64,000 nt of DNA, from assembly GCA_025360815.1 (NCBI GenBank), contig JANYBL010000109.1, positions 1-64,000 of the forward strand, in the 5' to 3' direction. The stretch's first letter is position 1. Each line of letters starts with the position of its first letter. The stretch comes from Burkholderiales bacterium (lineage in GTDB: Bacteria > Pseudomonadota > Gammaproteobacteria > Burkholderiales > Usitatibacteraceae). The position numbers and the translations under genes are program-made. Positions 43,556 through 52,945 of this stretch are shown piece after piece. The notes below the pieces were generated by a model, which saw nothing but the letters and a program-made list of their open reading frames with translations, was not told where the DNA came from and searched no databases.

Positions 43556-44296
43556 ATGGCTTTAAGTTCCGTCGTCCCTTCCGTTTCCCGATTGCCAAAA
43601 TTGGCTGAGCAAGCCACAGAAAGGCCGAATGAAGTTGATACCAAGTCGCGTATTTTGGATGCGGCCGAAGAGCTGTTTATGGAGCACGGTTTTGAGGCGA
43701 CTTCACTGCGCTTGATTACGACAGCGGCGAGTGTGAATTTGGCGGCGGCGAATTATCACTTTGGCTCAAAAGAGGAATTGTTCCAAGCAGTGCTCACCCG
43801 CCGGCTTGATCCGATGAATCAGGATCGCATGGCGCTCTTGACTGCCTACGAAACCGCCAGCGGCGGGACGGCACTGACTTGCGAAAAAATTATTTCAGCT
43901 ATGTTTATTCCCGCGTTGAAATTAGCGCGTAATCACGATCAGGGCGGCAAAAATTTTCTACGATTGTTGGGACGCGCTTATGCCGATCCAGCGCCGTTTA
44001 TTCGCGAATTTCTGTCGAATCAATATGCAGCGATGATCGCGCGCTTTCGCGCCGCTTTCGGCCGGGCATTGCCGCACTTGGAGCGTGAGGAAGTCTCTTG
44101 GCGGCTGCATTTTGTGATGGGTGCGCTGTCGTACACCTTGGCGGGAACCGACGCGCTGAAAATGATTGCGCAGTTTCATCCCGAAGAAATCAACAACGAT
44201 GAACTATTGCTTAAACGCTTGGCGCCTTTTTTGGCGGCTGGGCTTCGCGCGCCGGTGCAGGCGACTGATTCGCACCAGTGGTTTCAGGAAACTTAG
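43556..44296 (+). CDS. TetR-family regulator of fatty-acid degradation (PsrA-like)
   Basis: A 246-residue regulator. The N-terminal helix-turn-helix spans about residues 28-75: KSRILDAAEELFMEHGFEATSLRLITTAASVNLAAANYHFGSKEELFQAVL. The NLAAANYHFGSKEELF form and the C-terminal AHxAF-like region (EVSWRLHFVMGALSYTLAGTDALK) are close to PsrA-type TetR proteins, which release DNA on binding long-chain fatty acids or acyl-CoA. The gene is directly upstream of fadE and has a palindromic site at its promoter. No SD is evident before the ATG at 43556, so the start, or the translation level, is uncertain; the first 25 residues are not part of the domain. Confidence 0.88.
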   Translation: MALSSVVPSVSRLPKLAEQATERPNEVDTKSRILDAAEELFMEHGFEATSLRLITTAASVNLAAANYHFGSKEELFQAVLTRRLDPMNQDRMALLTAYETASGGTALTCEKIISAMFIPALKLARNHDQGGKNFLRLLGRAYADPAPFIREFLSNQYAAMIARFRAAFGRALPHLEREEVSWRLHFVMGALSYTLAGTDALKMIAQFHPEEINNDELLLKRLAPFLAAGLRAPVQATDSHQWFQET

Positions 44297-44424
44297 TATC
44301 GAATGCCGTAAGTATTCGTGCAGTTTTGGGACTTAGCGCCAAAGCACCCACATTAACTTTTAGCAATTTTTGCGCTTTCAGCTTTCAGTGTTTTATCAGT
44401 GTTTCATTTAACGAAGGAGTCATC

Positions 44425-46908
44425 ATGACGATTCTAGTTTGTGTCATCGTTGCCATTGTCCTCATCTGGGCGCTGGCATATTACGCGGTTAGCGCCGCAA
44501 TCTGGTCCGCAGCGGTTGGCGTGACGCTCGTGGTAGCGACCGCGACGGACGTGCTTTCCGGCGCGCTAGCCGGCTTGGTATGGTTTATATTTTTAGCCGT
44601 TTCGGTGGTGGCAAGTGTTAAATCGCTGCGCCTTAGCCTGCTCACGGTTCCCATTTTTGCAATGTACAAAAAAGTTTTGCCGCAAATGTCGGATACCGAG
44701 CGCGATGCCTTAGAGGCCGGCACGGTCTGGTGGGACGGCGATTTGTTTTCCGGCAAACCGGATTGGAACAAATGGCTGAACGTCCCTAAAGCAAAATTGA
44801 CGGCGGAAGAGCAAGCTTTTATTGATGGCCCCACCAATGAATTGTGCGCGATGATCGATGAGTGGAAAACCACCCATGAGCTGCACGATCTGGAGCCGAA
44901 AGTCTGGCAGTTCATCAAAGACAACGGTTTCTTGGGCATGATTATCCCCAAGGAATATGGCGGCAAAGGGTTTTCAGCATACGGTCACAGCCAATGTGTG
45001 ATGAAAATTTCCACCCGTTCCGCTACCGCGGCCGTTTCAGTCATGGTGCCGAATTCTCTCGGCCCCGGCGAATTGTTGATGCACTACGGAACCGCAGCGC
45101 AAAAAGATTATTATCTGCCACGCCTCGCCAAAGGGCTGGAGATTCCGTGCTTCGCCCTGACCGCGCCAGAAGCGGGATCTGACGCGGCTTCAATGCCCGA
45201 TACCGGTATCGTTTGCACGCAAATGTGGGACGGCAAACAAACGCTTGGTTTGCGGGTCACATGGGAAAAGCGCTACATTACGCTAGGTCCGGTGGCGACG
45301 ATTTTGGGACTGGCGTTTAAGTGTTTTGACCCTGATAAATTGATCGGGAGCGAAACCGATTTGGGTATCACCTGCGCATTGATTCCGACATCACACAAGG
45401 GCGTCAATATTGGTCGCCGTCATATGACGCTTAACGCCGCGTTCATGAATGGCCCAAACTCCGGTAAGGACGTGTTCATCCCGATGGATTGGGTGATCGG
45501 CGGGCAGCCAATGGTCGGCCAAGGTTGGCGTATGTTGATGGAATGTTTGGCTGCAGGCCGCTCGATTTCATTGCCCGCACAATCAATTGCAGCGGGCAAA
45601 GTGGCCGCGTTTGCGTCGGGTGCATACTCGCGGGTTCGCCAGCAATTCAAAATGCCGATCGGTAAGTTTGAGGGCATCGAGGAGCCATTGGCACGAATCG
45701 GTGCAACGACATACATGATTGATGCGATCCGTACTATCACGGCAGGTGCGCTGGATTTGGGCGAGAAGCCGTCAGTACTCTCGGCCATTTCGAAATACCA
45801 TGCAACCGAAGCCATGCGCATCATGGTCAACGACGCGATGGATATTCACGGTGGCAAAGGTATTTGCATGGGGCCGAATAATTATCTGGGACGCGCCTAT
45901 CAACAAGTGCCGATTGCCATCACGGTCGAAGGCGCCAACATTTTGACGCGCTCACTCATCATCTTTGGCCAAGGCGCGATTCGTTGCCATCCTTGGGTGC
46001 TGAAAGAAATGAAAGCTGCGCGTGAAGACAGCGTCGATGCTTTCGATCATGCATTCTGGAATCACATCAAATTCACGATCTCGAACGCGGCACGCTCGCT
46101 TTGGATGGGCATCACCGGCGGCGTCGGCATGCCCGCCCCGGCCTGTCCTGAAACCAAGCGTTTCTACCAACAGATGACGCGTTTCTCATCGGCCTTTGCG
46201 CTGCTTGCGGACACGTCGATGTTCATCATTGGTGGCTCGTTGAAGCGCAAAGAAAAACTCTCTGCACGCTTGGGTGATGTGTTGTCGAATCTCTATTTGG
46301 CCTCCTGCGCATTGAAGTTTTACGACGAACGCGGCCAGCAAAAAGATGAATTGCCACTGCTTAAATGGGCGCTCTACGACTGCTCGTTCAAGATTCAAGT
46401 GGCGATGGATGGTGTAATCGCCAACTTCCCAAACCGCCCCGTCGCATGGATTTTGCGCCGCCTAGTGTTCCCGAAAGGATTGACGCTGATTAAGCCATCG
46501 GATGAAATGGGGCATGAGGTCGCCAAGATTTTAATCAACCCATCAGCCGCACGGGATCGTTTGGTTGCGGGTATGTATTTGCCCACCGATGAGCGCGACA
46601 TCATGGGGCATTTGAACGCCGCGATGAACGCGGTAATTGCCGCCGAACCGGTGGAATCGAAGGTCCGCGCCGCGCAGCGCGCGGGGCGCTTTCGCGTTGC
46701 CACACCGGATGCCATGTTCGATGAGGCGATGCAGTTGTCGATCATCTCTGAAACCGAATTGGCGCTCTGGAAACGCGCACGTGTGATGACCAAACAAGTC
46801 GTTGCCGTGGATGATTTTGACAAAAACTTTGGCTTGGCCGTCATGCCGGCAAACACGACTGCGGATGATTGGAAAAACGACCATTCCGAAGCGATGGCTG
46901 CTGAATAA
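44425..46908 (+). CDS. fadE: Acyl-CoA dehydrogenase FadE
   Basis: An 827-residue membrane-associated acyl-CoA dehydrogenase. Two hydrophobic segments occupy residues 1-60, as in E. coli FadE. The FAD-dependent core includes FLGMIIPKEYGGKGFSAYG, ALTAPEAGSDAASMPDTGIV and MDIHGGKGICMGPNNYLGRAYQ, and a C-terminal FadE-specific domain (DUF1974) follows. It performs the first step of beta-oxidation, acyl-CoA to trans-2-enoyl-CoA. The ATG at 44425 has GAAGGAG 5 nt upstream; the frame is open back to 44278 but that part is not protein-like. It is 128 bp after the TetR gene. Confidence 0.95.
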   Translation: MTILVCVIVAIVLIWALAYYAVSAAIWSAAVGVTLVVATATDVLSGALAGLVWFIFLAVSVVASVKSLRLSLLTVPIFAMYKKVLPQMSDTERDALEAGTVWWDGDLFSGKPDWNKWLNVPKAKLTAEEQAFIDGPTNELCAMIDEWKTTHELHDLEPKVWQFIKDNGFLGMIIPKEYGGKGFSAYGHSQCVMKISTRSATAAVSVMVPNSLGPGELLMHYGTAAQKDYYLPRLAKGLEIPCFALTAPEAGSDAASMPDTGIVCTQMWDGKQTLGLRVTWEKRYITLGPVATILGLAFKCFDPDKLIGSETDLGITCALIPTSHKGVNIGRRHMTLNAAFMNGPNSGKDVFIPMDWVIGGQPMVGQGWRMLMECLAAGRSISLPAQSIAAGKVAAFASGAYSRVRQQFKMPIGKFEGIEEPLARIGATTYMIDAIRTITAGALDLGEKPSVLSAISKYHATEAMRIMVNDAMDIHGGKGICMGPNNYLGRAYQQVPIAITVEGANILTRSLIIFGQGAIRCHPWVLKEMKAAREDSVDAFDHAFWNHIKFTISNAARSLWMGITGGVGMPAPACPETKRFYQQMTRFSSAFALLADTSMFIIGGSLKRKEKLSARLGDVLSNLYLASCALKFYDERGQQKDELPLLKWALYDCSFKIQVAMDGVIANFPNRPVAWILRRLVFPKGLTLIKPSDEMGHEVAKILINPSAARDRLVAGMYLPTDERDIMGHLNAAMNAVIAAEPVESKVRAAQRAGRFRVATPDAMFDEAMQLSIISETELALWKRARVMTKQVVAVDDFDKNFGLAVMPANTTADDWKNDHSEAMAAE

Positions 46909-46922
46909 GTTGGGATGCAAAT

Positions 46923-48200
46923 ATGAAAAAAGTTTATGTCGTCGACGGCGCACGCACGCCGTTTCTGAAAGCTAAATCGAAACCAGGGGCGTTTTCTAGC
47001 GGTGATCTGGCAGTCGGCTGCGGCCGTCCGTTGCTGGAACGCCAAGCATTTTCGCCCATGCAATTCGATGAGGTGATTATCGGTGCGGCCATGCCAAGCG
47101 CTGATGAGGCCAATATTGGCCGGGTTGTGTCACTCAGGCTCGGTTGTGGCGATAAGGTGCCTGCTTGGACAGTTATGCGCAATTGCGCCTCGGGCATGCA
47201 GGCGCTCGATTCGGCCTACATGAACATTTTGGCGGGAAAATCGCACCTCGTTTTAGCCGGTGGCACTGATGCCATGAGCCATGCACCACTGTTGTTCGGG
47301 CCGAAGATGGTGAATTGGTTGGCCGATTGGTATGGCGCGAAATCGTTCGGCCAACGCGCTGGCGTGGCCGTGCAGTTTCGCTTGGCCTATCTGGCGCCGG
47401 TGATTGCGATTCTCAAAGGCCTGACCGACCCGATCGTTAAACTCACGATGGGGCAGACGGCCGAAATTGTTGCCAAGCGTTTCGGTATTACGCGACAAAT
47501 GATGGATGCGTTCGCCGCCGATTCGCATCTGCGGGTATTGGCTGGTAGGGCCGCCGGTCATTTCAATGAGATTGAACCGATCATCGATGCCAACGGTCAT
47601 GTCTATACGGAGGATGATGGCGTCCGGACTGATTCAACGCCGGTGCGGTTGGCGAAGCTGCGCCCGGTGTTTGATAAGGTCTACGGCAACGTCACGGCGG
47701 GAAATTCATCACAAGTCACCGATGGTGCAGCACTGCTGATTCTGGCCAGTGAGGAGGCGGTGTTGAAACATAATCTCAAGCCGCTCGGCGCGATTATTGA
47801 TTCCCAATGGTCGGCGCTCGATCCTTCGGAAATGGGCCTTGGACCGGTGCACGCGATTACGCCGATGCTGTTGCGCAATGGCATGACGCTTCAAAACTTA
47901 GATGCGCTCGAAATCAATGAGGCCTTCGCCGCCCAAGCGCTTGGCTGTTTGGCAGCATGGGAATCGGACGCGTACTGCCAAGAGAAGCTCGGCTTGGATA
48001 AAGCGTTCGGCGCGATCGATCGTGAAAAATTCAACGTCGATGGCGGCGCGATTGCGATTGGCCACCCTATTGGCGCATCCGGCGCACGGGTTGTTTTACA
48101 TGCGCTGAAAACCCTGCAGCGCACTGGCGGCTCGCGTGCGGCCGCAAGCCTTTGCATCGGTGGCGGTCAGGGCGGGGCAATGCTGTTAGAGCGGGCGTAA
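46923..48200 (+). CDS. Acetyl-CoA acyltransferase, FadI-like thiolase
   Basis: A 425-residue thiolase. The acyl-binding cysteine is C88 in MRNCASGMQALDSAYMNI. It has QVTDGAALLIL, NEAFAAQALG, the catalytic histidine in AIGHPIGASGARV and the second cysteine in CIGGGQGGAML. Length and the long loop around YGAKSFGQRAGVAV place it nearer the FadI/trifunctional beta-subunit type than the short FadA type. It would cleave 3-ketoacyl-CoA to acetyl-CoA and a shortened acyl-CoA. It starts 14 bp after fadE and pairs with the FadJ-like enzyme after 183 bp. Confidence 0.92.
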   Translation: MKKVYVVDGARTPFLKAKSKPGAFSSGDLAVGCGRPLLERQAFSPMQFDEVIIGAAMPSADEANIGRVVSLRLGCGDKVPAWTVMRNCASGMQALDSAYMNILAGKSHLVLAGGTDAMSHAPLLFGPKMVNWLADWYGAKSFGQRAGVAVQFRLAYLAPVIAILKGLTDPIVKLTMGQTAEIVAKRFGITRQMMDAFAADSHLRVLAGRAAGHFNEIEPIIDANGHVYTEDDGVRTDSTPVRLAKLRPVFDKVYGNVTAGNSSQVTDGAALLILASEEAVLKHNLKPLGAIIDSQWSALDPSEMGLGPVHAITPMLLRNGMTLQNLDALEINEAFAAQALGCLAAWESDAYCQEKLGLDKAFGAIDREKFNVDGGAIAIGHPIGASGARVVLHALKTLQRTGGSRAAASLCIGGGQGGAMLLERA

Positions 48201-48209
48201 CGCCATACG

Positions 48210-48253
48210 ATCCACACGACTCCTATTCCACACGACTCACACAATCCGCGCGA
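48210..48253 (+). repeat. Degenerate repeat of ATTCCACACGACTC type
   Basis: ATCCACACGACTC, ATTCCACACGACTC and ATCCGCGCGAC follow one another with irregular spacers just after the thiolase stop. It appears to be a decayed tandem array. Confidence 0.65.
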
Positions 48254-48276
48254 CAAGAATAAGTAAGCAATCAAAA

Positions 48277-48335
48277 ACTAGTGCTAGAGCGCGTTTCCAA
48301 GCATAAATGCCTGAAAAAGCGCTCTAATGCTAGTG
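48277..48335. repeat. Imperfect long inverted repeat between thiolase and FadJ-like genes
   Basis: TAGAGCGC (48285-48292) and GCGCTCTA (48319-48326) are perfect 8-bp arms around a 26-nt loop. Outer CTAG/CTAG pairs and flanking AAAA-C/G-TTTT sequences extend the stem with a bulge. The hairpin could end or attenuate transcription from fadE, or be a regulator or mobile-repeat remnant; there is no clean T-tract typical of an intrinsic terminator, although GTGTTTTACTG follows. Confidence 0.6.
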
Positions 48336-48383
48336 TTTTACTGTTGCTGCGCACAAAAAAATTTCGACAACTCGGAGCACGCA

Positions 48384-50426
48384 ATGCAAACTTGGAAACA
48401 CTGGCGACTCGAATTTTCTCCCGAAGATAGTCTAGCGTGGCTTTACTTCGATAAATCCTACGCTGATCAATCGGAGACCACGAACACGTTTTCGAGCGAG
48501 GCGCTGCGTGAACTATCGGCTGTTTGCTCAGAATTAAAAGCCCGTCCGCCATCGGGCTTGGCTATCTTGTCGGCCAAAGAAAACGGCTTTGCGGCTGGTG
48601 CGGATATTGATGAATTCACCTCGTTCAAAACGCCCGATGAGGCCTATGCCATGACGGTATTAGGCAATGAAGTCTTCGACGACATTGCCGCGCTGCCGTT
48701 CCCCACGCTTGCCCTGATACATGGCTTCTGCATGGGCGGTGGCACTGAACTCGCATTGGCGTGCTGCTATCGCATCATGGATGATGGTCCGAAATCAAAA
48801 ATGGCGTTGCCCGAAGTGATGATCGGCATTGTGCCAGGGTGGGGTGGCGCTAAACGCATGCCCGTGCTGATCGGCGCCGCGCAGGCGTTGGACTTGATGC
48901 TGACAGGTCGAAGTGTGGATGGAAAAAAAGCGTTGCGTATGGGCTTGGTCGACGCGGTGACACCGCGCCGTCATTTTATCAATGCTGCTAAAACGTTATT
49001 GCATAAACCGCCCGCACCACATCAGCCGGCGTTCAAAGACGCCATCACAAACTGGCCCGTAATTCGCGGCATTATTGCCAGCCAATCGCGCAAGCAAGTC
49101 GCTAAGCGAGCCCGCCAAGATCACTACCCCGCGCCTTACGCGATTATTGACTTGTGGGAAAACTTCGGCGGCGATCCGCGTCAGGTACCGCGCGAAAGTC
49201 CGTCGTCGCTGTTCAGTTTGGCCGCGCATCCGACGACAGCGAATCTGATCCGCATTTTCAAATTGCAGGATCGCATGAAGGCGCTCGGTGGAGATGGGAG
49301 TGGCAAAAGCGGAGGCATCCAACATGTTCACGTCATCGGTGCCGGCGTGATGGGGGGCGATATCGCTGCATGGTGCGCGATGCGCGGTTTAAAAGTGACG
49401 CTGCAAGACCTTGAACATGCCCGCATTGCGCCCGCGATTGCGCGTGCGGCTGCGTTATATAAAAAGCGTTTGAAGTTACCGCATTTGGTGCAGGCGGCGA
49501 TGGATCGTCTGATACCGGACGTGGCCGGTAACGGCGTGGCGCATTGTGATCTGGTGATTGAGGCGATTGTTGAAAACGCCGACATTAAGAAAACGCTGTA
49601 CGCGGCAATTGAGCCAAGAATGAGGCTAGGCGCCATTCTTGCGAGCAACACCTCGTCCATTCCGCTGCATGAATTATCGGTTGGATTAATGCGTCCAGAG
49701 TGCTTGGTCGGGATTCATTTTTTTAATCCGGTAGCGCAAATGATGTTAGTGGAAATTGTCGAAGGCGCACAAACATCTGCCGAAGTAATGAAACGTGCAC
49801 AAGCGTTTGTGAAAAAAATCGACAAACTGCCGCTGCCCGTAAAGTCTGCCCCCGGCTTTTTGGTAAACCGTATCCTCACGCCTTACATGACGGAAGCGCA
49901 GATCATGTTGGAAGAAGGCATTCCAGCAGAAACCATTGATGCGGCCGCGAAGGAGTTTGGAATGCCAATGGGCCCGATTGAATTGGCCGATGTGGTGGGT
50001 CTGGATGTTGGCTTGGCGGTGGGAACAGAGCTTCACAAGCCGGGAAATCCACAGCCGAAGAAAATCCAGGAATTGGTTGCCGCAAAAAAATTGGGCAAAA
50101 AATCCGGTGAGGGATTTTATAATTGGATCGATGGTAAAGCGCAAAAATCGCACGGTTCCGGCACGGTCGATCTGGCACCGCTATGGATGCGCATGACATT
50201 GCCGGCGGTGAACGAAGCCGTTGCCTGTGTTCGCGAAGGCATCGTCGCGGATGCCGATTTATGCGATGCAGGTGTGATTTTCGGCACCGGCTTCGCGCCC
50301 CATCGCGGCGGTCCGGTTCAGTATTTGCGCTCGGTCGGTAAAGAAAAACTGCTGGCCGAGATGAAGGTGCTGGAAGAAAAATATGGCCAGCGGTTTACGG
50401 CAGACACGGGCTGGGCGACGATTTAG
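48384..50426 (+). CDS. FadJ-like bifunctional enoyl-CoA hydratase / 3-hydroxyacyl-CoA dehydrogenase
   Basis: A 680-residue enzyme with the hydratase first. Residues of about 10-200 are a crotonase domain (GFAAGADIDEF, HGFCMGGGTELALACCYRI, LPEVMIGIVPGWGGAKRMP). From about residue 314 there is an NAD-binding dehydrogenase domain (VHVIGAGVMGGDIAAWCAMRG, ASNTSSIPL, GIHFFNPVAQMMLVEIV), then the C-terminal dehydrogenase domains. This is the FadB/FadJ order. The ATG at 48384 with CGGAGC upstream gives the normal N-terminus; the frame is open to 48327. It works with the FadI-like thiolase upstream. Confidence 0.94.
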   Translation: MQTWKHWRLEFSPEDSLAWLYFDKSYADQSETTNTFSSEALRELSAVCSELKARPPSGLAILSAKENGFAAGADIDEFTSFKTPDEAYAMTVLGNEVFDDIAALPFPTLALIHGFCMGGGTELALACCYRIMDDGPKSKMALPEVMIGIVPGWGGAKRMPVLIGAAQALDLMLTGRSVDGKKALRMGLVDAVTPRRHFINAAKTLLHKPPAPHQPAFKDAITNWPVIRGIIASQSRKQVAKRARQDHYPAPYAIIDLWENFGGDPRQVPRESPSSLFSLAAHPTTANLIRIFKLQDRMKALGGDGSGKSGGIQHVHVIGAGVMGGDIAAWCAMRGLKVTLQDLEHARIAPAIARAAALYKKRLKLPHLVQAAMDRLIPDVAGNGVAHCDLVIEAIVENADIKKTLYAAIEPRMRLGAILASNTSSIPLHELSVGLMRPECLVGIHFFNPVAQMMLVEIVEGAQTSAEVMKRAQAFVKKIDKLPLPVKSAPGFLVNRILTPYMTEAQIMLEEGIPAETIDAAAKEFGMPMGPIELADVVGLDVGLAVGTELHKPGNPQPKKIQELVAAKKLGKKSGEGFYNWIDGKAQKSHGSGTVDLAPLWMRMTLPAVNEAVACVREGIVADADLCDAGVIFGTGFAPHRGGPVQYLRSVGKEKLLAEMKVLEEKYGQRFTADTGWATI

Positions 50427-50533
50427 TTGTTTCGGTTCCCACCCCTACTTATGCAACCCGTCGGTGCGAAGGGTTGCTTTTGAAGATGGACTGTAAAACG
50501 CCGCTGTGCCGCTCAAAATAGGCCATAAATCCA

Positions 50534-51049
50534 ATGAATAAAATCCAAAACCTCTGGCAAAGACTCTCGACAAAGCCGCTTGGAAAATGGCTTTTCTCGC
50601 GTGCAGTGTGCTTCAAGGCACCATATTTTGCGACCATCAAACCACGCTTTGAAGAGATGCGACCCGGCTACGCCAAAGTCAGCATGAAAAACAGGCGCAG
50701 TGTGCAAAACCATATCCAATCCATCCACGCGATTGCGATGTGCAATTTGGCCGAGGTTGGAGCAGGGACAATGATGGAAGCGAGCCTTTCCAACAAAATG
50801 CGCTGGCTACCGCGTGGTATGACGGTGCAATATCTCAAGGTCGCAAAAACGGACATTATTGCCGAGTGTGTGGCCGCCGATATTGCAGACGGCCCCGCAC
50901 GCGACGTGATGGTTAAATGTGATATCAAGGATGCAACCGGGAACATCGTTTGCCATGCGGATATTGCGATGTATATCAGCCCGCGTAAAGAGGGGGCAGC
51001 TGCACTGAAAAGTAACACGGGGCATCTAAGAACGGCTAAGAACGTATAA
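50534..51049 (+). CDS. DUF4442 hotdog-fold protein
   Basis: A 171-residue protein matching DUF4442, a hotdog-fold family related to PaaI-type thioesterases: FEEMRPGYAKVSMKNRRSVQNHIQSIHAIAMCNLAEVGAGTMM, then TVQYLKVAKTDIIAEC, then VMVKCDIKDATGNIVCHADIAMYI. Function is not established, but its place between beta-oxidation and acyl-CoA synthetase genes argues for acyl-CoA hydrolysis or binding. No signal peptide. It is 107 bp after the FadJ-like gene. Confidence 0.85.
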   Translation: MNKIQNLWQRLSTKPLGKWLFSRAVCFKAPYFATIKPRFEEMRPGYAKVSMKNRRSVQNHIQSIHAIAMCNLAEVGAGTMMEASLSNKMRWLPRGMTVQYLKVAKTDIIAECVAADIADGPARDVMVKCDIKDATGNIVCHADIAMYISPRKEGAAALKSNTGHLRTAKNV

Positions 51050-51106
51050 TCTTTTTCTGTTGTGCGAATAAAAAAGCGCTTTAAAAAATTGCACTTTAAA
51101 CATTGC

Positions 51107-51111
51107 AGGAG
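51107..51111 (+). promoter_or_regulatory. Shine-Dalgarno AGGAG for a TTG start
   Basis: AGGAG is followed by 7 nt and TTG at 51119, in frame with the acyl-CoA synthetase. The alternative GTG at 51062 would add a Lys/Arg-rich stretch and has no SD. Confidence 0.75.
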
Positions 51112-51118
51112 AAGAAAT

Positions 51119-52945
51119 TTGGCAGCTGTAAATTTGGAAAATCGGCGTGGCACGCGCTATCTAATGTTCGACGAAGCTGCGACGGTTGCTGATGTGTTCG
51201 CGTTGCGTTGCCGCACCTCGCCAAACGCACCTGCCTATCGCGATTTTGATGGCCCATCCAAAGCATGGATTGGCTGTAGCTGGCGCGAGATTGGCGATAA
51301 AGTGATGTTGATGCGCGAGGGACTGCGTCGCGATGGTTTCCAATCAGGCGAGCGCCTCGCCATCATGCTCAAAAATTCCAGCAACTGGGTGCTAGCCGAC
51401 CAAGGCGCGTTTGCTCATGGGATGGTGCCGGTGCCGTTGTTCGCCGATGATCGCCCAGACAACGTCGCATTTATTTTGAACGATGCCGATGTGAAAGCCA
51501 TTGTCATTGACGGCGAAGAACACTGGAAACGGCTCAAAACTGTTCGCGAGCAACTTGGTACATTGAAGCTGATTTTAACGATAAAACCGGTAATCGACGC
51601 AGATGAACCGCGTCTAAAATCGCTCGCCGATTGGTTGCCATCCAACGCGGGATTGATCGAGCGTGCGCCGACTAAAGGCAGCGATTTGGCAACGATTGTT
51701 TATACCAGCGGCACCACGGGAAAATCAAAAGGCGTGATGCTTTCGCATCGTAATATTCTCTCAAATGTGCAATCGGGCTTATGCGTTTACGATATTTATC
51801 CGGATGATGTTTTCTTGTCATTTCTGCCGCTCTCTCATATGTTTGAACGTACCTGTGATTATTATTTGAATATGGTCTCAGGTGCCTCTATTGCGTTCTC
51901 GCGCTCGATTCCGCAGCTTGCGGAAGATTTTCGTACTATTCAGCCGACGATTATTTTTTCCGTGCCGCGTATTTATGAACGCTTCTTGGCCGCTATCAAC
52001 GACCAGCTTAAAAAGGCATCGCCCGCCAAACGGAAGCTGTTTGATTTTGCAGTCAAAACCGGCTGGACAAAATTTGAATTTGAGCACGGCCGCGGCAGCT
52101 GGAGCCCATCGTTTTTGCTGTGGCCAATTCTGAAAAAATTGGTTGCTGAAAAATTGCTGGCCCGGATGGGCGGCAAATTAAAGTTTGCGATTTCCGGTGG
52201 CGCGGCACTCTCGCCGGATGTTGCGAAAGTGTTCGTCGGCTTGGGGTTGCCGATTTGCCAAGGCTATGGCTTGTCAGAAGCTAGTCCTTTGTTGACTGTC
52301 AATTTGCTCGAAAAAAACAATCCCACGACAATTGGTCCGGCTGTGCCGGGCGTGGCGCTGCGCGTCGGTGAGAACGGTTGTTTGTTTGCGAAGGGCCCGA
52401 ACATCATGATGGGCTATTGGAATAATCCGGAGGCCACACGCGCGGTACTAAGTGAAGACGGTTGGCTCAACACCGGTGACCAAGCGAACATTGATGCGCA
52501 GGGATTTGTTCGCATCACCGGCCGATTAAAGGAAATTATTGTCATGGGTAACGGCGAAAAAATTCCGCCGGTTGACATGGAATTGGCGATTCAACTTGAC
52601 CCTTTGTTTGAGCAAATTTTGATTTTTGGTGAGGCTAAACCTTACCTGTCGGCCGTGGCTGTTTTGAACGATGATGAATGGGGACGGGCGGCGCATGAAA
52701 ATAAACTCGATCCCAATTTATCCGGGGCTGGCCGCGATAAAGCCGAGAAATTTTTGGTGCAGCGCATTACCAAGCGTATCAAATGTTTCCCCGGCTACGC
52801 GCAGGTACGTAAGGTCGCGATTGCGCCGGAAAAATGGACTATTGATAACGGACTCATGACGCCTACGCTTAAATTAAAGCGCAATGTTATTTTCCAAAAA
52901 TACGCCCCTGAGATTGATGAGATGTACAAAGGACATACTTTATGA
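51119..52945 (+). CDS. Long-chain acyl-CoA synthetase (AMP-forming)
   Basis: A 608-residue adenylate-forming enzyme. The P-loop-like motif YTSGTTGKSKG is at about 195-205. LPLSHMFERTCDYY, the ATP motif QGYGLSEASPLLTVN and the hinge region GWLNTGDQANIDAQGFVRITGRLKEIIVMGNGEKIPP follow. These match long-chain fatty-acid CoA ligases (FAA1/AMP-binding type). It would activate free fatty acids before FadE. The TTG start is supported by AGGAG 7 nt upstream. The last 4 bp overlap the thioesterase gene, so the ligase and an acyl-CoA hydrolase are co-made. Confidence 0.92.
   Translation: MAAVNLENRRGTRYLMFDEAATVADVFALRCRTSPNAPAYRDFDGPSKAWIGCSWREIGDKVMLMREGLRRDGFQSGERLAIMLKNSSNWVLADQGAFAHGMVPVPLFADDRPDNVAFILNDADVKAIVIDGEEHWKRLKTVREQLGTLKLILTIKPVIDADEPRLKSLADWLPSNAGLIERAPTKGSDLATIVYTSGTTGKSKGVMLSHRNILSNVQSGLCVYDIYPDDVFLSFLPLSHMFERTCDYYLNMVSGASIAFSRSIPQLAEDFRTIQPTIIFSVPRIYERFLAAINDQLKKASPAKRKLFDFAVKTGWTKFEFEHGRGSWSPSFLLWPILKKLVAEKLLARMGGKLKFAISGGAALSPDVAKVFVGLGLPICQGYGLSEASPLLTVNLLEKNNPTTIGPAVPGVALRVGENGCLFAKGPNIMMGYWNNPEATRAVLSEDGWLNTGDQANIDAQGFVRITGRLKEIIVMGNGEKIPPVDMELAIQLDPLFEQILIFGEAKPYLSAVAVLNDDEWGRAAHENKLDPNLSGAGRDKAEKFLVQRITKRIKCFPGYAQVRKVAIAPEKWTIDNGLMTPTLKLKRNVIFQKYAPEIDEMYKGHTL

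Noticed and set aside
44278-44424. Upstream extension of fadE
   Set aside because: It overlaps the end of the TetR gene; GAAGGAG before 44425 fixes the start.
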